In this document: piece after piece, positions 34,101 to 44,816 of the stretch
Position numbering within the stretch: the first letter of the stretch is position 1
Layout: each line of letters starts with the position of its first letter
Assembly (NCBI GenBank): GCA_011033025.1
Contig: WFMF01000069.1
Coordinates: 310,001-374,000 of the forward strand
Direction: 5' to 3'
From: Beroe forskalii
Taxonomy: Eukaryota > Ctenophora > Nuda > Beroida > Beroidae
Length of the DNA stretch: 64,000 nucleotides
Notes under the pieces: generated by a model
Database searches by the model: none
Seen by the model: only the letters and a program-made list of their open reading frames with translations
Told to the model about the DNA's origin: nothing
Position numbers and translations under genes: made by a program

Positions 34101-35830
34101 TACTCCCCTATACCCCTACTCCCTTATTCCCTACCCCACCCCTTTTCCCATAACTCCACTCCCTACCCCCACCCCCTATTCCCCATAACTCTACTCCCCC
34201 CCTACTCCTCCAACCACTTTCCCCCATCCAATCCCCTCCCCTCCCCAAACCCTACACCCCCCGCCCTACTCTCCCCCAACCACTCCCCTCCCCATCCCCA
34301 CCCAACTCCCCCTCCCTGCTCCCCAGTCCATACTCCCCCACCCTGCTCCCACCCCTGCTCCCCCACCCTATTCCCCCTCCCCTACTCCCCCCAACTCCCC
34401 ACCCCTGTTCCCTAATCCCCTTCCTTGCTCCCCCACTTTCTACTCCCCCACTCCCTACTCCCCATCCCTGCTCCCCTGTCCCCTACTCCTTCCCCTCCCC
34501 CCACTCCCCACCCCTACCCCCCCCCTCCTCCTCTCCCCACCCCTACCCCCCCACCCATCCCTGCCCCCACATCCCTACTCCCCTTCCCCTGCTTCCCTAC
34601 TCCGCCACCTCTACTCCCCTACTCCCCCACCCCCTACTCCTCCACCCCCCACTCCCCCTCCCCTTCTCCTCCTCCTCTTCTCCCCCACCCCCTTCTCCCC
34701 TACACCCCACTCCTCCTCCTCTGCTCTCCCACTTTCTACTCCCCCACCCCACTTTCCCTCCCCACATACATTGGTAGCGGTGCTCACTCCGTCCCTCAGG
34801 TAGAACCTTCTCTCGGAAATGTCAGGTTCTGACCGTGTTGCTCCATTAGGGTAGTCCTCATCAGTTCCATTCCTACCACACATGTACTGAGATGGATGGG
34901 AGTCGTTATTAATGAGGACTCTACAGATAGACCTTTTATTGAGAAATCAAAATTTCTCATCAAAATTGATCCTTCATAATTCACGTTTATAAAAACAAAA
35001 TCCACTGTTTTAATTTCAAACAAGGGCACCTAAGCACCTACGAAACGAAAATAATGGGGAAATTTAAGAGTTGAATTCATCCAGTATGGACTATGGACCT
35101 GTATGATCCACTCACCTGAATAACAAAGTTACAGTTCAGTTTCTCGTTGTCCCCACAACCATGCTGGTTGGTCCACTCGACGGCAAGCTTTGAAGCCTCC
35201 GCTATGCTCGGTCCACTCGCGTAGTATTGCTGCGATTAATTCGTTTTCAGTCAAATGCTAATTGTTCCTTACAACTCCTAAATTTGTGTCGACTAGCGTC
35301 AATGAACTGGTTCATGAACTGGTTCATATATCAGATACAACATGAAATCGTAGGTACTAAAATACTTACAATACTGAAATGTTAATACTGAAATATCGGA
35401 ATACCGTTATGAATTGGTAAAGCTGAGAATGCTTACCATGGCATACTGCCGCCTGACTTCGCTCGCAAAGTCCTTGTCCAGTCGGTCCCCTGTGTTGTAT
35501 CCACCTTTGTTGTTGTTCTGGGAGTCAAACAGTCTGTTTGCGTTCGCTCTGTTCGCTGTGTTCTCGTTCAATCTGAGCGATGGAAGTGTAACAAGTCCGG
35601 GACCAAAATCAAAATGATCCACGTGAAGTAATGGATCCCGCACTGGTCGACGAAAGTCGAAATTATTCCGGAATGGTCATTGCTTATTTAGTTATTTATA
35701 CTTAAAACGAGTCGAACATAAATATACTGACTTCGTTCAATCTGTTATTGGAACCCCTCGGATTCTGTAGGTACACATCTGACACCACAATACCGACTGT
35801 TACCGCCAAGATCAAAATCCCGGCCTTCAT
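28171..35830 (-). CDS. DD3-3-like secreted or membrane glycoprotein, 14 exons
   Basis: Chained minus-strand exons: 35732-35830, 35437-35562, 35116-35229, 34770-34886, 33707-33854, 33346-33499, 30953-31256, 30664-30676 (uncertain), 30255-30441, 29955-30069, 29215-29431, 28885-29046, 28510-28681 and 28192-28213 (or to a stop at 28171). The phases match at every junction. About 645 residues result. They begin with a signal peptide ([17 protein letters not shown]) and [16 protein letters not shown]. Recognised family motifs are [75 protein letters not shown] and SQKG. This is the family of Dictyostelium protein DD3-3, found in many protists and invertebrates; its molecular function is unknown. 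Many cysteines and NxS/T sites fit an extracellular protein. Whether it ends at 28171 or continues to a membrane anchor at 26021-26084 is unresolved. Confidence 0.85.
28352..28508. mobile_element. Small TIR element (MITE) inserted at a splice donor
   Basis: Ends are CCTCACGAGACAAATTTA on the left and inverted CCTCACGGAATGAATTTA on the right, each flanked by TA. The interior has TTTGGGGACTTTTCG and AAATCCCCATATTTTCG. The same family lies at 50442 and 50830. The TA duplication and small size suggest a Tc1/mariner-type non-autonomous element. Confidence 0.7.
28510..28681 (-). CDS. DD3-3-like exon 13, donor rebuilt by a transposon end
   Basis: Reads [15 protein letters not shown] ... [19 protein letters not shown], then SRNNAFSNR. 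The donor is ACAG|GTACCT, and from TACCT onward the sequence belongs to the TIR element at 28352-28508. If the donor fails, translation reads four codons (YLTE) of transposon end and stops at TGA (28494-28496). If it works, exon 14 continues with SQKG as in other family members. Confidence 0.82.
28885..29431 (-). CDS. DD3-3-like exons 11-12
   Basis: Exon 11 (29215-29431): [20 protein letters not shown] ... [19 protein letters not shown], then an Asn/Gly-rich linker, exit GCAG|GTAAAA. Exon 12 (28885-29046): [20 protein letters not shown] ... TSGFFC, exit TGTG|GTACGT. Confidence 0.9.
29955..30441 (-). CDS. DD3-3-like exons 9-10
   Basis: Exon 9 (30255-30441): [11 protein letters not shown] ... 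[18 protein letters not shown] then [16 protein letters not shown], exit GA|GTGAGT. Exon 10 (29955-30069): [18 protein letters not shown] ... [17 protein letters not shown], exit ACG|GTAATG. These are among the most conserved blocks of the family. Confidence 0.9.
30953..31256 (-). CDS. DD3-3-like exon 7
   Basis: Starts after TTTCAG, with its first base completing Glu from exon 6. Contains [18 protein letters not shown], a cysteine-rich stretch ([27 protein letters not shown]) and ends in FWGNLR. The donor AGG|GTCAGT is less canonical than the others. The link to exon 9 needs a small exon; 13 nt at 30664-30676 (QNHNG) fits both phases and resembles the family's NHLGN motif, but it is tentative. 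Confidence 0.85.
31390..33388 (-). repeat. Intronic minisatellite of exon end plus 5' splice site, about 46 units
   Basis: On the minus strand each unit of about 44 nt is the last 38 nt of exon 6 (coding [11 protein letters not shown]) followed by GTAAGT. The last plus-strand unit is exon 6 itself. I counted about 46 units; about 40 keep CGA|GTAAGT, while others have a damaged donor (near 31491, 32069, 32103, 32147, 33060, 33181 and 33211). The array fills nearly the whole 2,089-nt intron, leaving about 130 nt before the exon 7 acceptor. Using any later donor would add a unit beginning with an in-frame TAA. Confidence 0.95.
33346..33854 (-). CDS. DD3-3-like exons 5-6
   Basis: Exon 5 (33707-33854) contains [18 protein letters not shown], with phase 1 exit GGCG|GTAAGT. 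Exon 6 (33346-33499) runs from [12 protein letters not shown] to [11 protein letters not shown] and exits as CGA|GTAAGT in phase 2. The last 38 nt of exon 6 plus its donor are the unit of the intron minisatellite that follows. Confidence 0.9.
33915..34763. repeat. C-rich low-complexity tract inside intron 4
   Basis: Plus-strand CTCCCCACTCCC-type sequence for about 850 bp; the transcribed strand is therefore G/A-rich with very many GGG runs. The long proline/serine frames here are artefacts. It lies between exons 4 and 5 of the DD3-3-like gene. Confidence 0.9.
34770..35229 (-). CDS. DD3-3-like exons 3-4
   Basis: Exon 3 (35116-35229): [15 protein letters not shown] then [18 protein letters not shown], donor CAG|GTGAGT. 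Exon 4 (34770-34886): [15 protein letters not shown] ... [12 protein letters not shown], donor AAT|GTATGT. Both are in phase 0. Confidence 0.88.
35437..35830 (-). CDS. DD3-3-like exons 1-2 (signal peptide and N-terminal motif)
   Basis: Exon 1 (35732-35830) starts at the ATG whose product is a clean signal peptide; upstream in-frame codons exist but would spoil it. It ends LNE with GAA|GTCAGT. Exon 2 (35437-35562) follows an AACGAG acceptor and reads [17 protein letters not shown] through QYAM, with ATG|GTAAGC. The LNE coding is present at both junction sides, so the exact joint could shift by a few bases. Confidence 0.85.
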
Positions 35831-36744
35831 TTCAACAATTATCCTACTTTTCACTAGGATAATAGAAATGGTAAAGTATAGAAGATTCAAAAGTCATACT
35901 CTTGCAATGATATTGATTAGCAATCACAATCAAAGTAGTTATTACGGATCACTTTTGTAATACATGACACACTGTTGGTAGCTAAAGCATTAGCTGGCCG
36001 ATATAAAATCTAGTCTCAAAAAGTAAAAATCGAAAGTAGGTATCCAATAATATCGATTTTTCGCCATTAAGAACTAATATTTCTGAGTGGTAGCAGCAGG
36101 TTCAAAACTTTCATGAAAAAGGTCAAGATTCTAGACGATTTATTCAAAGAGCTATAAAAAAATAAAATAAAAATATGTAGCTACAGAAAAATAAGAGGGC
36201 CCAGAATTCAGCTCACCAGATTTTGAGTCACAATCTTGAGACCATCCAGTGTTGCATTCTGAAACAACGAGGCGAGTGTTGAGGCCGCCTTTTTCTTGTT
36301 TTCCAGTGACTCTTGCAATGGATCAGCTCAAGTGTAACAAATTTACATTCTGACCAAACTTTACACTCATTGAGACATGAGGTGAACTTTGCTGAGAGCC
36401 TTTATTCCATACGCAGGAGGCAGTTTTAACTGTAACTGAAAGAAAATCACGTTTTCACCAACCATCGGGCTGACAGTCAGCCGCTGACTTGGAGTCTGCT
36501 GATGATTCTTACTGTGTAGAACTGAATATGACATAATATGATTATGTACATTGTACATTTCATTGTAATTTCATCCGAAACGAATTTTTATTCATTTTCT
36601 GACGTGTATTTCGTTTCAGAGGTACCTGTGAAGTGTGACATGACGTGGACCAAATAAGGCGGGACATGCTTTTTCTACCATCTCTTAGTCTTCATTCAAC
36701 TATTAAATCAGGATGATGGGCCCTCCTCTGTGCTCCCTCAAAGT
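35831..36744. other. 5' flank of the DD3-3-like gene, no other gene seen
   Basis: AT-rich sequence upstream of the start codon. No core promoter element can be assigned with confidence. Confidence 0.35.
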
Positions 36745-37797
36745 CAAATAATAGGGGTGTCACAACGCGTAGATGCGCACAAAGTACTAGCACGAATTTA
36801 CGAGGAAAAGTGAAACACAAATTTCTGCATTCAAATGGACATAACTCCAAATCTACTTGTCGGATTGCTCTAAAATTTGGATATGTGCTACAAAACACAA
36901 TGTAGCATATTTAAAGCAGAGGGATTTTGAAAATTTAACTCAAAACGATTCTGTAAGTTTCATGATGATTCGATGAAAAATGTGGACTGTAGAACTTTAA
37001 TAAAATTCAGTTTTCACAGCGACACGCGAAACTGACAAAATATGCCCAAACAACGAAACTAATCAGCGCGCACGTGCTACGTTTCAACGTTTAGAATTGC
37101 GCGCGCCGTGGGAATGCACGGGGGCGCTTGCGCGCTATTAAACAGTCTTTTCAGATTTGTTCTACGTCTATCCTGAGCCGAGTTATGAACTGAATACGTT
37201 CGAATTTTGACAACTTGACTTTGTAGATTGATTACTCAAATTCCATAAAATGTATTTCTCTGAAACTTTCAAGAAACGTTAGAGGAAGGATTAAGCTTTA
37301 ATTTCCATGTTTTATTTTGCAGTTTGAGCGATGATTTCCCTTTTTATTGCGTTTTTTGTGGTGATGCTACTACTAGAAGGGGGATGGGCCAGCGAGGGCC
37401 CAGGCGGCGCCCAGGAGAGGAAGCAACTGGCCGAGACAAGCGCTTCCGAGCTCCCATGCGCCCGGATGGGACGGGAGTCCTGTTCCTCCCCGTTGCCATC
37501 CTGTCGGAACAGGACGGCGTTCCCGACCCAGCGGCGGGGTCGAGCCCCTCCTTCTGTGGCCGGAGCGAGGGCTACCTCCGTGACATCCTCTGGGGACGGC
37601 TTGAGTGTATCCCTGTGACTGAAGGCTCAGTCCGGTGAGGACAGAGCCTCAAGTAGTTGCAGAATCGTCGCATACTCTCTTAGGTACCAGGCGACCAGTC
37701 CTGTGGGCGTAGCTGACGATCCTGTTGAGTTTGAACCTGTCCACGATGTCGGTACCTGCACAGTAGTAGGTGTCGAAGTACTCGGCCCTAATACTGC

Positions 37798-40700
37798 CTA
37801 GGGAGGGCATTTCCCCAGGAAGTGCGATACCGTTTCATCTTCGCTTTCGCAGAGAGGACAGGTTGCAGGGACAGCGGGATTCAGTTTCTTGAGGTGGTAG
37901 TTTAGGACTGTGTGGCCTGTCAGGAGTTGAGTAGCCACTCTCAGATCCTTCCTACCCATACTGGATAGCTCCTTTGCAAATTTGTCCCTCCACATCATGT
38001 TGAACATTCTGGGAGGATCAGCTTTGTAGGAGCTTATCCAGTCCTCTTGGTCTTCCTCCTCATTGCCGCGAAACATACCCCCACGCGGTATGGGAGTAAG
38101 ACCCTGGATGCGCTGTCGTTTGAGTTGGTCGCCCCAGCTTTCGCTGTCTGGTCCGCCAGCTCGTTCCCCTCGTACCCACTGTGAGCTGGAATCCAACTAA
38201 GTGTGACCTTGTTGGTGTTTCCAAGTGAGTTGAGGAGTTTGATGCCCGAAGTGGCACCTTGCTCTTGATAATCGTAGCATTTATCGCCTGAATAGCCGAT
38301 TTGCTATCACAATTTATCAAGATTTTGGTGTTACTCAGTGCATGTTCCTGCAGTATCTCTGCCGTTTTAGCAACAGCAAAGACTTCTGCTTGGAACACCG
38401 TACTGTGTAGCCCAAGATGGAAGGATTCGCAGTGGTCCAAGTGGCTCCAGGATGGTCCACCTTTGATCACAACTCCTGCTCCCGTGTGGTCGTTGATTTT
38501 AGAACCGTCCGTATAGCACACGACATCAAAGTCCTCACCCTTCGGCTCCTTGTACTCCTCCCGAGACGGGACTAGCACAGTGAACCGTTGGTTTTATACT
38601 GAGAATCGGTTTCATCGGATCTTGTTCTTTGGAAGTTAAATCCTTGGGCAGGGCCTGATAAACTTCTCATTCTCACTGATGTGGCTGGTGATGCGCGCTG
38701 AAGGCTTTCCAGGCGGAGGGAAGCACCAATGACCTTGGCACTTCAGACGCATGGTTTCCTTCGCAGCGACCTCCCTAGTCCACAGCGTGATTGGGATAAT
38801 CCCCGTGACGACATCCAGCGCTGTAGTTGGGGTCGAAGGTAAAGCTCCCGTAATAAGTACGTTTGCCAACCTCTGAACTCCCTTTAGCAGCTGCTGGTTG
38901 TGCGTTTTGTGTGTGCCAGCAATCCATATCGTCGAACCATACGTGAGTATTGGTCGAACCATTACCTCGTAAATCCAGCGCATGGTGATCGGTTTCAGGC
39001 CCCAGGTGGGACCAACCGCTTTCCTGCACTGCATTAAGATAGATTTGGCCTTCTTGCACACAGTTTCGATGTGATTGTTCCACGTCAGCTTTGAGTCTAG
39101 GGTGATTCCTAGAAACTTAGTGGAAGTTCTCACTTCGATTTCGACGCCGTCTACTTTCAGGGGCTTACTGAATGACCAGTTCCTCCTATTCGTAAACATG
39201 ACGCAGTGGGTCTTCAGCTGAGATAGCTTCAGACCATTTGCCCTACACCACTGGTTGATACTGTTTAGGCTTCTTTGGGTTACCTCCCGAAGGGTATCCG
39301 AGTCAAAGCCTTGACGGTTGCTGCCAGTTGGTGGTTTAGGCGTTGTCACTACTGAGACCAGGGATATATCGTCAGCAAACCCCTGGAGGTCGCACGGTAT
39401 TTTGTCCCTGGTGAACTCAAGTAGATCGTTTATTACAAGGTTCCATAGGAATGGGGATAGAATCCCCCTGCGGGCATCCTCGTAAAATGGATATGACCTT
39501 CTCCTTGCCCTGCAGCTCCACCGTGGTGCGCCTAGACCGGATCATTGACATGATCCATCTATTCACGCCAGGCGATTTGCAGTTCTTGGTTGGGGCCTTA
39601 TCGATTGAGTCGAACGACACATTATCGAACGCTCCTTCTATGTCAAGGAAAGTCCCGAGCGCCATCCCCTTGTTTAGGATGGCCATCTCGAGTTTCCTGA
39701 CTAGTTTATGGATCGCAGCTGTTGTTGAGCTTCCTCGCTTGAATCCAAATTGTTTCTTGCTTAGGCGCTCGTACACTTTCAGATCTGCTTCCATGTGCCA
39801 CAAAATCACCCTCTCCATCCATTTCAGGATGACAGGTGACAGTGTGATTGTCCTAAATGACTTAGGATTGGTGTAATCATCCTTCCCAGGTTTCGGGAGA
39901 AAGATACTAGAGAGTCCCTCCATATTGCAGGAGTATACCCCATCCGGTAGCTAGCCTTGGCGATGCTCGAAAGCACCTCCAATGCTCCCCATCCTTTTTG
40001 AAGCATGATTGGGCGTACCCCATCCGGTCCCGCCGCTGAGAGTGGATCGAATTCTTGTAGTGCCCGTTTCACTCTATTCTCAGAGAATATATGATCCAGA
40101 CTCCACCGATCTTCGATGTCCACTCCCGCAGCAGTGCCCGGAGGGTTGGGGTCGGCCGGTGAAGGGACATCAAAGTGCACTTCAGTCATGCGGTCCAAAG
40201 TTTCGGATGGCGTCTCCGTGAGGAGACCATCCTTTTTCTTAACCGCACATAACTTAGTGTCCTTGTTGTCCTTTATGAGACAGGATATCCTTTGGATTCG
40301 GATTTGGATTCCAAATTCGCACAGAATTCCCTGTATTTCGCGGTCCAAGTATTGTCCCGCAGTTTTTCATACCTCTTACGGGCCTCTTTCCTGATAGTAT
40401 CAAGTTCCGAGTCCCGAGGTATTTTCCGCTGTCTTCTCCTTATCTTTGCCTCATATCCCTCCTAGCTTCCCTCACCTCTGGCGTATCCCACGGAAGTGGT
40501 TTAATCTTCGCTGACACGTATGTCAGTTCAGTCGCCGAGTTGAAGGCACTAAGAATAGACGAAGAGAGTTCAGATGCCGCGGTGTCCATTTTTCTCGACA
40601 GAGTCGATATTCCTGAACATCTCGGCTTTGGAAGACATCCGGAGGTTCAGATCAGACTCAAAGTGTTCCCAATTGGTTTTGAGATATCTCTGAAGTTCTG

Positions 40701-41471
40701 TCTGGCGAGAAGCGGTTGACCCTGTTGATTTGAATGCGATGAAGCGGTGGTCCGAGGAGTGCTCTACCCGATCCTTCACGTCCACAAACCAGCCGGCTAC
40801 GAGACTGTGCCCGGCCTTGTTCGTGATCGTGAGGTCAATAGAATTACTCCAGCGGCCGTTGTCAAAGGTGGGCGTTGACCCGCATTCTCAATAAACAGGT
40901 CATTGGCAAGGATGTACTCGAGAAGTTTGTTCCTCGTTCCTTGCGCTTTTGATCACCTATCCTGCTATTCCATGCCGTGTTATGAGCGTTGGAGTCAGTT
41001 CCGATGATCAGTGCGATACTATGCTTCTTCGCGTACTCAACGACTTTCATGAAGTCTGGCGATGGGCATTGTGTATCGGTTCCATCCATGTAACATGACG
41101 CAATTAGTGTTTCGACTCCATCCACCTTAGTCTGCACGACTGCACAGTCCGCGGTTGTAATGGACTCTTTAAACCAAACTTGTCGTTCCATGGATGAGTG
41201 GAAAAAGATGCTTGCTCTAATTGGTGTCTCCCGAGACTTACAGGCCGCGGCCCGAAGACAGTATGACCCCTTAGAGATAACACCTTTTCCCGTTGACGTG
41301 TGGCTCTTGTACCAATATCATTGGTTTATCTATATCGCGGATATAGGTTCCCAGATCTTTGGTGGCCTGCCGTTGCTTGTTCAAATTGATCTGGACAAAG
41401 CCAAGACTGTCATTGAACTCGCGTTTCTTCATCTTGGGGTGTCGGCCGGTGACGGAACCATTTTTAGTCAT
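37798..41471 (-). pseudogene. LINE copy C ORF2 (endonuclease, RT, RNase H), frameshifted
   Basis: Starts MTKNGSVTGRHPKMKKREF at 41471. Endonuclease, RT (YTNPKSFRTITLSPVILKW; CPQG near 39470), RNase H (YTDGSK near 38500) and CPLCESEDETVSHFLGKC near 37830 are all present but spread over about eight frame segments. The indels sit largely in homopolymers. Enzymatic domains are as in copy A. Confidence 0.82.
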
Positions 41472-42450
41472 GATTCCGATTCGTTTTGGGAGGGTCCTCA
41501 CTTCCCGTTAGGGCGTGAAGCTCCCCTCCAAGTGCAGGGGACAGAAAGTCCCCTGCTTTCCAACGAGTGGTCTTCCAGCCCGCAATTACACCACAGCACT
41601 GAATCCGGGGACACATGCTGCGTATGTTTACGGTGTAAGAAGACCACGCACCGACTTCGCCCGTTTGATGAAGAGTGTTATCAGTATGCGCGCGGGTTTT
41701 CCGCGCGCACCGCCTGATAATTGGATATATGCGCAAAATCATCAATAGAAATGTCATCGCGCCTTCCGTCATTAAAGTATAGATAACGTACCAGCGCCTA
41801 TGCAACTTCTTATCAGAATAATGCACACATACCGTTTTCCCATCCACGTTAGGCACTCCTTTGAGGGGAGGCCATGCTGTGGTGAGAGATTCCCCAGCCA
41901 TGCTAGGCACTCCTTTGAGGGGAGGCCATGTTTTGGTGGGAGTTTCCCCAGCCATTCGCAGAGCTACCTTGAAAGGTCTCCACGTTCTGGTGGGAGTGGG
42001 CCCGACGTCGCTCGGTGCCCCTCCCGTATGGATCCCCGTTCTTTCCGTCCCTCCCCCCACCCTGTTTGATTCTCCTTTGAAAGGATATCGCACTGTGGTG
42101 GGGTTCAGTTCAGTCAGATCAGGTCCTACACGTGGAAGGGTCGTTGCTAATCCGGACAGTGACACACAGTCTCCCGGCTCGCGATGGTAGAGCCATGCGC
42201 TGCCCAGAGTCCTGGTGTAAAGCAGGGTGCGTACGCAGTTAGCGCTGCCTTCATCCTCATAAAGAGTGTAGAGACAACTTCTAACTGTTTCCGCGAAAGA
42301 TGTTAAATAAAGCAAATCCATAAAACACGGGAAAGCAGCAGGCATAAGCCGAGAGAAAAGAGATGTGCCACTCGTAGGCATGACGATGATGCCCGTCCGG
42401 ACCGTGGCGCCGAACCAAGGAGGGTCCCTTGCTGGTTGGAGTCCAGACAA
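41464..42450 (-). CDS. LINE copy C ORF1, 328 codons, no recognised domain
   Basis: An open frame upstream of ORF2 that ends at TAA (41464-41466) and overlaps the ORF2 start (ATGACTAA), so ORF2 would need reinitiation or a frameshift. The middle contains an imperfect repeat (WPPLKGVPSMAGES / WPPLKGVPNVDGKT). A hydrophobic stretch (MTFLLMILRIYPIIRR) lies toward the C-terminus. No CCHC knuckle, RRM or other usual ORF1 motif is visible. It could be a real but unusual ORF1 or simply an open 5' UTR. Copy D has the same frame, interrupted once. Confidence 0.45.
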   Translation of the reverse strand: MSGLQPARDPPWFGATVRTGIIVMPTSGTSLFSRLMPAAFPCFMDLLYLTSFAETVRSCLYTLYEDEGSANCVRTLLYTRTLGSAWLYHREPGDCVSLSGLATTLPRVGPDLTELNPTTVRYPFKGESNRVGGGTERTGIHTGGAPSDVGPTPTRTWRPFKVALRMAGETPTKTWPPLKGVPSMAGESLTTAWPPLKGVPNVDGKTVCVHYSDKKLHRRWYVIYTLMTEGAMTFLLMILRIYPIIRRCARKTRAHTDNTLHQTGEVGAWSSYTVNIRSMCPRIQCCGVIAGWKTTRWKAGDFLSPALGGELHALTGSEDPPKTNRNHD

Positions 42451-42870
42451 GGGAAGGACCTGATATCCTGGTCCTGGGTCGATCCTGCATTTTCAGCGAG
42501 ACAGGGGCACCTCTTGAAGGCTTGTGGCTCCAATCCACGTATGCAGGTCTTAGTCTAAAAGACTCTGGAGATATTCCCACATATTGGAGTAGCGGGCCGT
42601 CCCTGACACCACTTGCCTGACACCGCTCCAGCATGAGGTTATTACTCCTCGCCCTTGTGGTGATGATTGATATGCGTAATTTGAAGCGAAATTTCGGCGT
42701 TGCTCAAAATGAGCGCGGCTCCTTGCCCACGTGCAGCCTCTAACTCACTCAAATTATTGAAAATACCTTTAAAACTTAGTTCATTTGAAAGTACTCATCG
42801 TGCCGATCATTTTGGTACCATTTTTGTGGGGATTCGTTAAACTTCGTTTTTTATGTGACACCCCTACAAA

Positions 42871-44067
42871 TAATAGGGGAGACATGGGGCAAATGATCCT
42901 AGTTTATGTAATTTGTAATGACTTCGTCGTAAATCAATATATGGCTCCGTTTTCCATTGAAATTCCATCTAAATAGATTTTACCTCATTTTCGGATACCT
43001 CCAGTAACATTTTAAAGTTCAGAATGGCCAATAATGATATGATCATTTGACCCCATGAAAAGGCCCCTTTCAAAATGCTAAGGTCAAATGATCTGTGCCT
43101 TTTAGGGTCATATGATCGCATCATTTGACTCTAAGTAGACTCATTTGACCCTAAATTTTGCAATTTTTAGTCGAAAATAATTTTTTTCCAGCTGTAATTT
43201 GTGTTCTATGTTAATGAAATGGATTAAAACATGAATAAAATGACCACAAGAGTATTAAATGTTGTCTATAGATGCATTTAATCTATAGTCAACAAAATAA
43301 TCCCTAAAATTGAACAAATGCAAGCAAAATCTACTGTTTAAAACCTAATGTTAGTTATTTAATGCAATAGATCTATTCAAAAGTACATATCTTATGTATA
43401 AAAAGAATTAGAAAGACGTGGAGGATCCAACCGATGTAATTTTTTGGTTTTTGATTAATTTTACCTATTATGTTATTTTTAAAGGCATTATTGAAAGTAT
43501 TTCTGATCGCCTATGATCATAAGTAGGTACATCTATAACATGATAAACTTATAAATGCATTTAATAGCCACAAATTTAGTGAAAGGGATGAAAAAGCCTT
43601 TAAAATCGACTAAAATTGGGTCAAATGATCACGTTCATTAGGGTCAAATGATCTGCGATCATTTGGTCAAAATTCAATATTGATCATTTGGGCAAAACAG
43701 TGGGGGCTGGACAAAATCCAATTAGCACCTAATTAGATGCATGTTCATCATAAACAACGTTGTAAGAGTGAAAATGGATGTGTAAACTTATGCTAAGGCT
43801 GAAAATTTTGAGAAGTCGTTCAATAGGGACAATACTAGTAGCCTCCAAAATTGCATGAATATCCTAGGAATTCTTGTTTTCAGTTGCATGTATGTGGTTT
43901 CTGAGAGTTAAAGCTATCACAGCCATTGGAATTAAGTCAGGACATGATGTTGTTATCTTCAATACGTATTACACTGATTTCAATCGTTTACAATGTACAT
44001 GAAGTGATAAAAGGCAATTTCTCATTTGACCCGATAGGATCATTTGACCCACGTTTCCCCTACTATA
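42871..44067. mobile_element. TIR element rich in GATCATTTGAC motifs
   Basis: Left end TAATAGGGGAGACATGGG followed by CAAATGATCC; right end inverted TAGTAGGGGAAACGTGGG followed by TCAAATGATCC. Inside, GATCATTTGACC or its complement recurs about ten times, clustered at both ends (43020-43150 and 43615-43690). No transposase. The target duplication may be TA but is not certain. Confidence 0.6.
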
Positions 44068-44367
44068 GGACTTGGAGGGAAGCCTTCACAAAGTTGGGGT
44101 ATTGGTATCAATGTATCACGACAGCTATTATTCACAAGTTGTCATGAATATAACATAAGTAGATGATTATAACCGACATGAATTAATTGCTAATTAGAGA
44201 TAATTTCCCTCGCATTCGAATGTCGAAATTGCTAATTTAGTAATTAGTATGTATGCAACATCATTCTTTGTGCAATGTGCTTAAAAATAATTACTTTAAG
44301 TCTAAAATAATATTATTCAATTTTGAAGATTTATTTGAATTTGATACTGATAGTCGTAAGGCACCTG

Positions 44368-44512
44368 CATCGTTACGCGTCGATCAAATGGATTGATCAA
44401 ATGAAAAACGCACACAATCGCGCGCGCTTGCTTTTTCGCGCGGATGTCTTCATAAAAGTGTATTGTGCGCGTTTTTCATTTGATCAATCCATTTGATCGA
44501 CGCGTAACGATG
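44368..44512. repeat. Near-perfect inverted repeat with about 50-bp arms
   Basis: CATCGTTACGCGTCGATC ... and its complement GATCGACGCGTAACGATG, with the arms continuing through AAATGGATTGATCAAATG. The loop of about 45 bp is CpG-rich. Probably a foldback MITE. Confidence 0.8.
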
Positions 44513-44816
44513 AAACCACCTAAAATTCAATGAATTATCATTCGATGATTTATTGATTTACTTTAATTAAGTGTTTGTCAAGTTAATTTTTGAATAAATT
44601 TTATTTTTAATTCATTGAATTATTGGATAATGGAGAATGGAAGTTTGGAGAATGGAAGTTTTTCATCAGTTTTTCCAGGGGATATAATTTCTTTTTGCAA
44701 CTTTACCTATATTTTTCAGGGTCCGATTTCTCATTTTAAATTATTAATTTTCTTAGGTAATCATTGTGATTGCCTAACGGTCTGACATTACTGTATTTTA
44801 TGTAATAAGACTGTAA

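Larger units (their letters stand above)
37356..42665 (-). mobile_element. I-group LINE, copy C, near full length with 11-bp target duplication
   Basis: The element is 37367-42654 (5,288 bp), flanked by TTGTGGTGATG at 37356-37366 and 42655-42665. The sense 5' end begins GGGCGAGGAGTAATAACC; the 3' end is CCCCCTTCTAGTAGTAG, a short (TAG)n tail. This defines the family's boundaries: 5' region with ORF1, ORF2, then about 0.3 kb of 3' UTR. Single-base indels disrupt the frames. Confidence 0.92.
36745..42874. mobile_element. hAT-like non-autonomous element split by LINE copy C
   Basis: The left end AGGGGTGTCAC at 36753 and the right end GTGACACCCCTA at 42866 are inverted. Both are flanked by CAAATAAT (36745-36752 and 42867-42874), an 8-bp duplication as expected for hAT, whose termini commonly read (C/T)AGGGGTGTC. 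One terminal base is missing on the left. Without the LINE it is about 0.8 kb and has no coding frame. Confidence 0.6.

Noticed and set aside
33600-34832. Proline-rich frames of 271 and 135 codons
   Set aside because: Low-complexity C-rich intron of the minus-strand gene.
41160-42190. Plus-strand frames of 185 and 109 codons over LINE copy C
   Set aside because: Antisense shadows of the LINE ORF1/ORF2; the same shadows appear in copy D.
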